Assembly: GCF_016862375.1 (NCBI RefSeq)
Contig: NZ_BOMV01000055.1
Location: 161,570-225,569, forward strand
DNA length: 64,000 bases
Source: Paractinoplanes rishiriensis
Lineage (GTDB): Bacteria > Actinomycetota > Actinomycetes > Mycobacteriales > Micromonosporaceae
Reading direction: 5' to 3'
Shown piece after piece: positions 47,353 through 56,974 of the stretch (the stretch's first letter is position 1; each line of letters starts with the position of its first letter). A model generated the notes under the pieces. The model was not told the origin of the DNA. It worked only from the letters and a program-made list of their open reading frames with translations, and did not search any database. Both the position numbers and the translations under genes were made by a program.

Positions 47353-49197
47353 TCAGTTTGCGTTTGCGGTCAGGTACCGCCGCAGGTCGCGGGTTTCGCC
47401 GGTGACCGGGCGGGCGGCCAGGATACAAGTGTCGTCGTCCGGGTTGGTCTGGCGCAGCCGGGCCAGCAGCTGGGCCAGCGGCTGCTCCGGGCTGACCCGG
47501 ACCGCGTCGTCGACCGCGCGGATCACCTGGGCCAGGCCGTCGTCGGGGCCGCGGCGCCGGTGCTCGACCAGGCCGTCGGTGTAGAGCAGCAGCACGTCGC
47601 CGGCGTGGAAGCCGATCCGGGCCGTCGGGTAGGTGGCGTCCTCGACCACGCCCAGCATCGGGCCGGAGGGGCAGGTCAGCGGCTCGGTGCGACCGGACCG
47701 GCTGAGCAGCGGCGGCGGGTGGCCGGCCTGGGCCCAGACGATTTCCTGGCGGGCCGGGTCGAACCGGGCTACCACCGCGGTGGCGGCCAGTTCGGGGCTG
47801 TCCCGCTCTAGGTCGCAGGTCAGCCGGTTGAGGTGGGCGAGCAGCGCGCCCGGGTCGCCGGTGGTCACCGACAGCGCCCGCAGCGCGTGCCGCAGCTGGG
47901 CCATCGTGGTGGCGGCCGGGATGCCGTGGCCGGCCACGTCGCCGACGGCCAGCAGCACCGAGCCGTCGCGCAGCTGGGACGCCTGGTACCAGTCGCCGCC
48001 GACCAGGTTCTCCTGTCCGGCCGGCAGGTAGCGCAGCGCCACCTTGAGGCCGGGCAGCTCGAGCGGGCCCTCCGGGATGGGCAGGATGATCCGTTGCAGG
48101 CTGGCGGCCAGCTCGTGCTCGTCGGCGAGGCGCCGCTCGACCTCGGCCAGCCGGCGGGCGCCGTTTTCCCGCTCGGTGACGTCCTGCACTATGCCGTACA
48201 GCCGCAGCGGGAGGCCGGCCGCGTCGCGGACCGCGTCGGCGACCGTGCGCAGGTGCTTGATCCGGCCGCCGATGCGGACCCGGGTGGTGACGTCGATCCG
48301 TTCGGCGTTCTCGAACGCGGCCAGCGCGGCCTGCCGCAGCGGCTCGTCGTCGGGCAGGTTGAGCGCCTCGGACTCCTCCCGGGAGAGCGGGCCGAGCCGC
48401 GGGTCCCGCTCGTAGATCCGGTACAGCTGGTTGGACCAGTAGATGTCGCCGGTGACCAGGTCCCACTCGCCCCAGCCGAGGTTGCCGAGGCGTTCCGTAC
48501 CGGCCACCCGCTCGCTCTCCCGGCCGGCGTTGTCGTGCCGGGCCCACTGCACCAGCAGGCCCTGGCCGAGCCGGTGCGCGCGGACCCGGTACATGCCGTC
48601 GCCGTGCCGGAACGGCCCGATCGCGGCCGGGCAGCCGGTGTCGAGAACGTCCTGGTAGATGGCCCAGCGGCCGCTGACCTCGCCGTCCGGCGACTGCCGG
48701 CTGGCCCGTTCGCCGATCAGCTGGGTGCCGCGCCGGCCGTCCGACGTCCGCGCGTCCGGGCTGGCCGCCTGCCAGACCAGGTCGGTGAGCCGGCCGGACT
48801 CGTCGCGCTCGGCGGTGAGGAAGCCGCACATGCCGGGCGTCACGTCGAGGATGCGCTGCACGGTGGCGATCCACGGCCCGATGTCCGGGTCGGGCACCGT
48901 CGCCGGGGCGGCAAGGGCCGCGTCCACCAGCTGGGTCACGGTCAGGACCGGCTCGTTGGCGGCCGGTGCCTCGGAGACGTCCAGCAGCCGGATCACCCCG
49001 TGCGCCACCTCGAGCACCTCGCGGCGCCGGTCGGCGGCCATCCGCAGCAGGTGCCGGTGCGCCTCGGCCACCCGGCACCGGGCCCGGCCGGCCAGCAGCG
49101 CCGCGGCCCGGTCGATCAGTTGCCGCCCCGCCTCGCCGTTCGCCGGTACGACGGCCGGACGGAGCCTGTTCAACGCTTCCGCGTACGCCCGACTCAC
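47353..49197 (-). CDS. ANTAR-PAS-PP2C (SpoIIE-type) phosphatase
   Basis: This 614-residue regulator has an unusual order of domains. An N-terminal ANTAR-like RNA-binding segment (RLRPAVVPANGEAGRQLIDR, CRVAEAHRHLLRMA) is followed by a sensor region (about 110-200), a PAS fold (GWGEWDLVTGDIYWSNQLYR) and a C-terminal SpoIIE-type PP2C phosphatase (GGDWYQASQLRDGSVLLAVG, DVAGHGIPAATTMAQ, WAQAGHPPPLL, LLLYTDGLVE). I chose the GTG at 49197 because AAGGAGG lies six bases upstream. The phosphatase probably acts on an anti-sigma antagonist; an STAS protein is encoded 9.5 kb away. Confidence 0.85.
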   Translation of the reverse strand: MSRAYAEALNRLRPAVVPANGEAGRQLIDRAAALLAGRARCRVAEAHRHLLRMAADRRREVLEVAHGVIRLLDVSEAPAANEPVLTVTQLVDAALAAPATVPDPDIGPWIATVQRILDVTPGMCGFLTAERDESGRLTDLVWQAASPDARTSDGRRGTQLIGERASRQSPDGEVSGRWAIYQDVLDTGCPAAIGPFRHGDGMYRVRAHRLGQGLLVQWARHDNAGRESERVAGTERLGNLGWGEWDLVTGDIYWSNQLYRIYERDPRLGPLSREESEALNLPDDEPLRQAALAAFENAERIDVTTRVRIGGRIKHLRTVADAVRDAAGLPLRLYGIVQDVTERENGARRLAEVERRLADEHELAASLQRIILPIPEGPLELPGLKVALRYLPAGQENLVGGDWYQASQLRDGSVLLAVGDVAGHGIPAATTMAQLRHALRALSVTTGDPGALLAHLNRLTCDLERDSPELAATAVVARFDPARQEIVWAQAGHPPPLLSRSGRTEPLTCPSGPMLGVVEDATYPTARIGFHAGDVLLLYTDGLVEHRRRGPDDGLAQVIRAVDDAVRVSPEQPLAQLLARLRQTNPDDDTCILAARPVTGETRDLRRYLTANAN

Positions 49198-49333
49198 CGC
49201 GTGCCTCCTTGGCTCCACCCCGTACCGATCCGGACTCCTGCATACGTCAGCCGCGCGGGCGTCTGCATCAGCCGTTCATCCGGGGGCCCTCGCCACCTGC
49301 GGCTTTACCGGCCGCACTTCACCCGAACGGGGA

Positions 49334-49648
49334 TCAGAGTTCGAAGAGTTCGCGGACCGCGTCGGCCAGACGGACCATGCTCGCGCCGGTGACCATCCCG
49401 ATCCGTTCGGCGCCGGTCGAGGCCGGCAGCCGCCGCATCCGGTTGACCACCACCACGCCGGTGATCGGGTCCTGCTCGGTGAGCGCGACGGCGTACGGCG
49501 GCAGCTCGGTGGCGCCGCGCTGGCGGACGATGGGTGCGCAGAACGGTGCCGCGTTCTTGCGTTCGTTGTAGCTGTCGGCGGACAGGACGAGCACCCGGTA
49601 GCGGAGGTCGGTGCGGCTGCCGATGGTCCAGATCTCGCCGCGCCTCAT
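49334..49648 (-). CDS. PemK/MazF-family toxin-like protein
   Basis: This 104-residue protein fits the PemK/MazF ribonuclease fold: MRRGEIWTIGSRTDLRYRVL, NAAPFCAPIVRQRG, VALTEQDPITGVVVVNRMRR and RIGMVTGASMVRLADAVREL. Members cleave mRNA in stress or plasmid maintenance. No antitoxin gene is encoded next to it; only a 12-codon leader overlaps its start. It may be a solitary homologue or use a distant partner. Confidence 0.8.
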   Translation of the reverse strand: MRRGEIWTIGSRTDLRYRVLVLSADSYNERKNAAPFCAPIVRQRGATELPPYAVALTEQDPITGVVVVNRMRRLPASTGAERIGMVTGASMVRLADAVRELFEL

Positions 49649-49683
49649 CGGGGCACAGCTCCGGAGGGCGTCCCGCTCGGCAT
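49645..49683 (-). CDS. 12-residue leader overlapping the MazF-like start
   Basis: An ATG at 49683 opens MPSGTPSGAVPR and stops in TGA at 49647-49645, overlapping the toxin ATG as ATGA. No strong ribosome site precedes it. It is too short to be an antitoxin but could couple or dampen translation of the toxin. Confidence 0.3.
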   Translation of the reverse strand: MPSGTPSGAVPR

Positions 49684-49727
49684 GGCGAAGAGCCTACCGC
49701 CGCACGGATCATCGGCCGCGGCAGGCC

Positions 49728-51143
49728 CTAGTCGAGCTGCGTCGCCAGCGTGGCGCGGTGCTGCTCCTTGGCCCGGTACATGGCCTGGTCGGCGCGCGAG
49801 ATCAGCTCGTCCGCGCCCTGGCCGCCGGCCGAGATCACGGCGCCCACGCTGCTGCCCACCGTGACCAGCTCGCCGGCCAGCACGAACGGCTCGGCCAGGG
49901 CCTTCTCGACGTGCCCGGCGAGGCGCAGGGCCGCCGACTCGGGTGCGTCGTCCTCGCAGAGCAGCAGGAACTCGTCGCCGCCGTAGCGGGCCAGGGTGTC
50001 GCCGGCCCGCAGCCCGGTGCGGACCCGCTCGGCGACCGCGACCAGCAGCTGGTCGCCGGTCTCGTGCCCGAGCCGGTCGTTGACCTGCTTGAAGCCGTTC
50101 AGGTCGCAGAACAGCAGCACCACCGACGGGCGGCCACCGGCGCGCTCACGGTCGAGCGCGGCCGACAGCCGGGTCAGCAGTTCGGCCCGGTTGGGCAGGC
50201 CGGTGAGCGGATCGTGGGTGGCCTGGTGGCGCAGCCGCAGCTCGGCGCGTTCCCGCTGGCGGGCGAGCCGGCCCACCCGGATCAGCACCAGCGTGGTGGC
50301 CAGCAGGCTGCCGATCAGCAGGAGCGGGCCGTCCACCCCGTGCCCGGTCATCTGCCGCAGGCCGGCGGCCGCCGGGTTGAGCACCAGGGCGAGCCCCAGG
50401 AAGATCAGCCGGCCGGTGGTGAGGCGGTCCACCGGCGCCGCGGTCGGCCGCATCAACTCGGCCGACGAGGGATGCAGAACCGAGAGACCCAGGATGCCGT
50501 ACGCCGCCATGAACGCGAGCTCGATGCCGCCGGACTCCCCCGTGACCAGCTCCCCCGACGTCCGGGCCAGCACCACGTTGCCGGCCAACGCGAGGGACAG
50601 CGCCACCAGCAGCAGGCCCAGGGTGGGCAGCCGGCCGCCGGCGAACCACAGCCGCAGCAGCGCGCCCAGCACGCCGCTGAGCGCCAGGATGCCGAGCAGG
50701 ATCGTCATCCGCGGACCGGTCTCGGCGCGTACCGCCTCCATGGCGGGGTAGAGAAGGATCGTCCAGACCAGGCCGCCCACCGCCATGGCGGCGACGCCGA
50801 AGTCGAGCATGCCGCCGATGTCGTTGCGGCCGCGGCGCAGCACCAGGGCGATCGCGGCGGCGAGCAGCCCGGCGTGCCCGCCGGAGACCATCAGCGGCAC
50901 CGTGGCCAGCTGGTCCGGCCCGCCGAAGGTGGCCACCACGTTGCTCAGGGTCAGCACCACCAGCGCGCCGAGCAGCAGCCACCAGGGCAGCCACGGACCG
51001 CGGCGCAGGACGCCGACCACCGGCGGGATGGCCAGGGCACAGCAGATGATGAACGTGTAGCCGCGCGCCTCGAGCGGCAGCACCGGATGCAGCACCAGAA
51101 GCAGGACGAGGACAGCGAGGTAGCCGCGTCGCCCGATTTCCAT
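49728..51143 (-). CDS. membrane-bound diguanylate cyclase
   Basis: This 471-residue protein has about nine membrane helices and then a GGDEF domain that makes cyclic di-GMP: HDPLTGLPNRAELLTRLSAA, LFCDLNGFKQVND, LGHETGDQLLVAVAERVRTG and the active-site YGGDEFLLL. An intact inhibitory site RAGD lies five residues before it, so product feedback is expected. Its start has no clear ribosome site. It is divergent from gnd. Confidence 0.9.
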   Translation of the reverse strand: MEIGRRGYLAVLVLLLVLHPVLPLEARGYTFIICCALAIPPVVGVLRRGPWLPWWLLLGALVVLTLSNVVATFGGPDQLATVPLMVSGGHAGLLAAAIALVLRRGRNDIGGMLDFGVAAMAVGGLVWTILLYPAMEAVRAETGPRMTILLGILALSGVLGALLRLWFAGGRLPTLGLLLVALSLALAGNVVLARTSGELVTGESGGIELAFMAAYGILGLSVLHPSSAELMRPTAAPVDRLTTGRLIFLGLALVLNPAAAGLRQMTGHGVDGPLLLIGSLLATTLVLIRVGRLARQRERAELRLRHQATHDPLTGLPNRAELLTRLSAALDRERAGGRPSVVLLFCDLNGFKQVNDRLGHETGDQLLVAVAERVRTGLRAGDTLARYGGDEFLLLCEDDAPESAALRLAGHVEKALAEPFVLAGELVTVGSSVGAVISAGGQGADELISRADQAMYRAKEQHRATLATQLD

Positions 51144-51288
51144 ACCGGTCGCGATCGACGGCGCGGCGCCCGGCTTGAGAATTTCCGTCCGGCGCTCACC
51201 AGATGGTCACCGGATGGGCCGGATCGAACCGGGATCCAGGCGATCCCGTAAGAATGAGCGCGTGGCAAGCAGCTAGGGAAGGACGTCA

Positions 51289-52731
51289 ATGATGTCGGAA
51301 AAGGCACAGATCGGGGTTACCGGTCTGGCGGTGATGGGGCGCAACCTGGCGCGCAACTTCGCCCGGCACGGGCACACGGTGGCCCTGCACAACCGCACGT
51401 ACGGCCGTACCAAGGAGCTCGTGGACGAGTTCGGGCACGAGGGCAGGTTCATCCCGTCGGAGAGCGCGGAGGACTTCGTCGCGAGCCTGGAGCGCCCGCG
51501 CCGCGTGGTGATCATGGTCAAGGCGGGTGCGCCCACCGACGCCGTGATCGACGAGTTCGCTCCGCTGCTCGAGACCGGCGACATGCTGATCGACGCCGGC
51601 AACGCGCACTACCTGGACACCCGCCGCCGGGAGGCGGCCCTGCGCGAGCGCGGCCTGCACTTCGTGGGCGCCGGCGTGTCCGGCGGTGAGGAGGGTGCCC
51701 TGCACGGGCCGAGCATCATGCCCGGCGGGCCGCGGGAGTCGTACGACGCGCTCGGCCCGCTCCTCGAGGACATCGCCGCGAAGGTCGACGGCGAGCCGTG
51801 CTGCGTGCACGTGGGCCCGGACGGCGCCGGTCACTTCGTGAAGATGGTGCACAACGGCATCGAGTACGCGGACATGCAGCTCATCGCCGAGGCGTACGAC
51901 CTCCTGCGGCAGGTCGGCGGGCACCAGCCGGCGGAGATCGCACAGATCTTCGGGAGCTGGAACTCCGGGCGGCTCGGCTCGTACCTGATCGAGATCACCG
52001 CCGAGGTGCTCAAGCAGGTCGACGCCGCGAGCGGCAAGCCGTTCGTGGACGTGGTGCTCGACCAGGCCGAGCAGAAGGGCACCGGCCGGTGGACCGTGCA
52101 GGCCGCGCTCGACCTGGGTGTCCCGGTCAGCGGCATCGCCGAGTCGGTGTTCGCCCGGGCCCTGTCCGGCGGCGCCGCCGAGCGCAAGGCGGCGGCCGAC
52201 GCCGGCCTGCCGGGTCCGTCGGTCACGGCCGGGGCGCACTCCGGTGACCTCACGGCCGACGTCGAGCAGGCGCTGTTCGCCTCCAAGATCGTCGCGTACG
52301 CGCAGGGCTTCCAGCAGATCCAGGCGGCCAGCAAGGAGTACGGCTGGTCGATCGACCCGGGTGCGATGGCAAAGATCTGGCGGGACGGCTGCATCATCCG
52401 GGCCAAGTTCCTCGACCACATCAAGCAGGCCTACGACAAGGCGCCCGAACTGGCCACGCTGCTGGTGGACGACTACTTCCTGTCCGCCGTGAGCGGCGCG
52501 CAGGACGCCTGGCGGCGGGTGGTGGCGACCGCGGCCCAGCAGGGCATCCCGGCGCCCGGCTTCGCGTCGGCACTGGCCTACTACGACGGTTTGCGGGCGG
52601 CGCGCCTGCCGGCCGCGCTGATCCAGGGCCAGCGTGACTTCTTCGGCGCGCACACCTACCGCCGCGTGGACAAGCCCGGCTCGTTCCACACCCTGTGGGC
52701 CGCCGACGGCCGCCCCGAGGTAGAGGTCTGA
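51289..52731 (+). CDS. gnd: 6-phosphogluconate dehydrogenase (NADP-dependent, decarboxylating)
   Basis: This 480-residue enzyme oxidises 6-phosphogluconate to ribulose-5-phosphate, CO2 and NADPH. The Rossmann motif GVTGLAVMGRNLARN, the substrate loop GVSGGEEGALHGPSIMPGG, the catalytic KMVHNGIEYADMQLIAEAYD and the C-terminal RDFFGAHTYRRVD identify the long (Escherichia coli-type) form. The first or second ATG (51289/51292) follows GGGAAGGA. It is monocistronic and ends in a large hairpin shared with the convergent c-di-GMP gene. Confidence 0.96.
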   Translation: MMSEKAQIGVTGLAVMGRNLARNFARHGHTVALHNRTYGRTKELVDEFGHEGRFIPSESAEDFVASLERPRRVVIMVKAGAPTDAVIDEFAPLLETGDMLIDAGNAHYLDTRRREAALRERGLHFVGAGVSGGEEGALHGPSIMPGGPRESYDALGPLLEDIAAKVDGEPCCVHVGPDGAGHFVKMVHNGIEYADMQLIAEAYDLLRQVGGHQPAEIAQIFGSWNSGRLGSYLIEITAEVLKQVDAASGKPFVDVVLDQAEQKGTGRWTVQAALDLGVPVSGIAESVFARALSGGAAERKAAADAGLPGPSVTAGAHSGDLTADVEQALFASKIVAYAQGFQQIQAASKEYGWSIDPGAMAKIWRDGCIIRAKFLDHIKQAYDKAPELATLLVDDYFLSAVSGAQDAWRRVVATAAQQGIPAPGFASALAYYDGLRAARLPAALIQGQRDFFGAHTYRRVDKPGSFHTLWAADGRPEVEV

Positions 52732-52732
52732 G

Positions 52733-52829
52733 TAACTGGCGTCGCTCCGCTCCGCGGCAATCGCCTTGTAACCGCTGAGATGGCAGGCGGTTTCCCGCCT
52801 GCCATCTCACCGGCGGCGATTGCTAGTTA
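52733..52829. terminator. large nested inverted repeat between gnd and the GGDEF-EAL gene
   Basis: Three nested palindromic arms surround a perfect inner hairpin. The inner stem is GAGATGGCAGGCGG (52777-52790), loop TTTC, CCGCCTGCCATCTC (52795-52808). Outside are GCAATCGCC (52757-52765) with GGCGATTGC (52815-52823) and TAACT (52733-52737) with AGTTA (52825-52829). The outermost right arm contains the stop codon of the c-di-GMP gene. It should terminate both convergent transcripts. Confidence 0.85.
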
Positions 52830-55136
52830 ACGTGCGTGGACGGGGCCTACGGCCATCAGCAGGCCGGCCTCGTCGGCGCGCAGCGGCTTGGCCATGTAGA
52901 AGCCCTGGCCGAGCCGGTAGCCCATGGCCCGCAGCCGGTCCAGCTGGGCCTCGCTCTCGATGCCCTCGGCCACCGCGGACAGCTGGAGGTACTCGGCCAG
53001 CTGGGCGACCGCGGCGGCCACCGCGAGCCGGCCCCGGTCCTCGCCGTCGGCGATGCCGTCGACGAACGACTTGTCCAGCTTGAGGACGTCGACCGGGAAC
53101 GCGCGCAGCAGGCTCAGCGACGACTGGCCGGTGCCGAAGTCGTCCAGCGCCAGCCGGACACCCATCTCATGCAGCGCGTGCAGGGTCTCGCGGACCTGCC
53201 GGCCGTCCAGCACCGACGACTCGGTCACCTCGAGCACCAGGTTGCGCGGCAGCAGGCCGGTCTCGCTGAGCACGGCCGCCACCTCGTCGACGAAGCCGGG
53301 CTCGCGCAGCTGGCGGACCGCCACGTTCACGTTGACCGCCCGGATCGCGCCGTCGCCGTGCTCGGCCTGCCAGCGGGCCAGCTGCTCGCAGGCAGCACGC
53401 AGCACCCAGGAGCCGAGCGGCACGATCAGCCCGGAACGCTCGGCGACCGGGATGAAATCGCCCGGCGAGACGAACCCGCGCACCGGGTGCTGCCAGCGGA
53501 CCAGCGCCTCGGCGCCGTGCAGCCGGCCGGTGACGATGTCGAACACCGGCTGGTAGAGCAGGAACAGCTCGTTCCGGATGATCGCGTTGTGCAGCTCGCT
53601 GCCGAGCCGGGCGTGGTTCATCACGTCCTGCCGCATCTCGGGCAGGAACCGCTGCCAGGACGCCTTGCCGGACTCCTTGGCCGCGTACATCGCGATGTCG
53701 GCGTTGCGCAGCATCTCGTCGGCGCTGTCGCCGGCGCCGGCCACCGCCACCCCGATGCTGGCGTGCGCGAGCAGCTGGTGCTCGCCGACCCGGAACGGCT
53801 CGGCGAGGGCCTGCAGGATGCGCATCGCCGCGTCCTCGGCCACGGCCAGGTCGTCGGAGTCGACCAGCACCGCGAATTCGTCGCCGCCGAGCCGGGCCGG
53901 CAGCTCCTGGACCGCGCTGTGCAGCCGCAGCCGCTGGGCCACCTGGTAGAGCAGCTGGTCGCCGAGGGCCGGGCCCATGGTGTCGTTGATCATCTTGAAG
54001 TCGTCGATGTCGATCAGCAGCACGGTGGCCGGCCGGTACGCGCTGAGCCGCTCGGTCACCGCGGCGCCGAACCGGGTGCGGTTGGCCAGCCCGGTCAGCG
54101 GGTCGGTCATGGCCAGCCGCTCGAGTTCGGCCTGCTGGGTGCGGATGCCGTCCAGCAGCTGCTTGTTCTCGCGCAGGCCGAGCAGCTGGCGGACCACCAC
54201 GCAGGCCACGATCAGCACGGCGCCGATGATCACGGTCTGCTCGCGGCCGCCCATCTCGCGGGCCGCGATGCCGATGACCAGGCCGGCCGTGACGGTGACC
54301 GCGACGAACGGCAGCAGCTCCCAGAGCGACCGGCGCGGGCGCCGGGCGGTGGCCGCGGCCTCGGGCGCGGCCAGGACCGCGCGCTGGCGCCGGGCCGCGG
54401 CGGTGAACGAGAGCGCCACCAGGGGCTGGCCCAGCACCGAGATGATCAGCCGGGACGTGTCGTCGCCGGCGATCAGCAGCACCGCGATGGTCACCGCGAC
54501 GATCGGCGAGACGGCCAGCAGGCGCAGCGCCAGCGAGTCGACCGGGCCGCCGGTCACGCCGATCGCCTTGCCGACCACGACCAGGGCGAGCAGGCCGGCC
54601 ACGCCGATGATGGCGGCCGCGATGCGGGTGGTGAGGTCGGTGCCGGGCGGTGCGAAGCTGAGCACCACGTACCAGAAGACCAGGGCGCCGGCGATCGCCA
54701 CGGTGACCGCGTCGAGCAGCGCCCGGATCCAGCCCAGCGCCGAGCGGTGGCCCATCGGCACCCGGCCGAACGCCATCATGGCCCAGACCGTGCCGAGCAG
54801 GTTGGGCACGGCCACCGCCAGCGACATCCCGGCGTCGTTGTTGGCCAGGGCGAGCGAGCAGCAGGCGCCGATCAGCAGCAGGACCGCGGCCTGCGACACC
54901 TGCCGCCAGAACGCGCGCAGCGAGCGGGCCAGCCGGACCGTGGCGCCGAGCCGGTGCGCAGCGAACGCGGCGGCCGCGATCGCCGGCGGCCCGAACAGAT
55001 AGCCGTGGGTGACGTCACCGGGGTGCCGGACCAGCAGCCAGACGCAGACCGCGGCCACGGAACAGGCGGCGACCAGCAGCGGCACGAGCCCGCCGCCCGC
55101 GCGCCTGCCGGCACCGCGCACCACCGGTTCTGTCAT
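52827..55136 (-). CDS. GGDEF-EAL cyclic-di-GMP signalling protein
   Basis: This 769-residue protein has about nine membrane helices, a GGDEF domain (LGGDEFAVL, with DPLTGLANRTRFGAA before it) and an EAL domain (GAEALVRWQHPVRGFVSPGD, LALDDFGTGQSSLSLL, LKLDKSFVDGIADG, EGIESEAQLDRLRAMGYRLG). Both catalytic motifs are canonical, so it could make and degrade c-di-GMP. The inhibitory RxxD is replaced (AVQE), unlike the cyclase upstream. GGGGAG precedes the ATG. Confidence 0.92.
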   Translation of the reverse strand: MTEPVVRGAGRRAGGGLVPLLVAACSVAAVCVWLLVRHPGDVTHGYLFGPPAIAAAAFAAHRLGATVRLARSLRAFWRQVSQAAVLLLIGACCSLALANNDAGMSLAVAVPNLLGTVWAMMAFGRVPMGHRSALGWIRALLDAVTVAIAGALVFWYVVLSFAPPGTDLTTRIAAAIIGVAGLLALVVVGKAIGVTGGPVDSLALRLLAVSPIVAVTIAVLLIAGDDTSRLIISVLGQPLVALSFTAAARRQRAVLAAPEAAATARRPRRSLWELLPFVAVTVTAGLVIGIAAREMGGREQTVIIGAVLIVACVVVRQLLGLRENKQLLDGIRTQQAELERLAMTDPLTGLANRTRFGAAVTERLSAYRPATVLLIDIDDFKMINDTMGPALGDQLLYQVAQRLRLHSAVQELPARLGGDEFAVLVDSDDLAVAEDAAMRILQALAEPFRVGEHQLLAHASIGVAVAGAGDSADEMLRNADIAMYAAKESGKASWQRFLPEMRQDVMNHARLGSELHNAIIRNELFLLYQPVFDIVTGRLHGAEALVRWQHPVRGFVSPGDFIPVAERSGLIVPLGSWVLRAACEQLARWQAEHGDGAIRAVNVNVAVRQLREPGFVDEVAAVLSETGLLPRNLVLEVTESSVLDGRQVRETLHALHEMGVRLALDDFGTGQSSLSLLRAFPVDVLKLDKSFVDGIADGEDRGRLAVAAAVAQLAEYLQLSAVAEGIESEAQLDRLRAMGYRLGQGFYMAKPLRADEAGLLMAVGPVHAR

Positions 55137-55211
55137 GCGCCCATGGCTCCCCGCGTCAGTGTGTCTGCGGGGATACCAGTCGGCCGTGGCCCGGACGACT
55201 TGAGCGAAAGG

Positions 55212-56855
<1,644 letters not shown>

Positions 56856-56974
56856 GGCGGCCTCCTTCGGTGCAGGTACCCTGCCTCGGAGCCTATCGAC
56901 ACCGGGCGTGGCGGACACCCGGGCGGTAACGGCTTGTCCACTAGTTGAACCTTTCCGTGACGGGATCCGAACCA

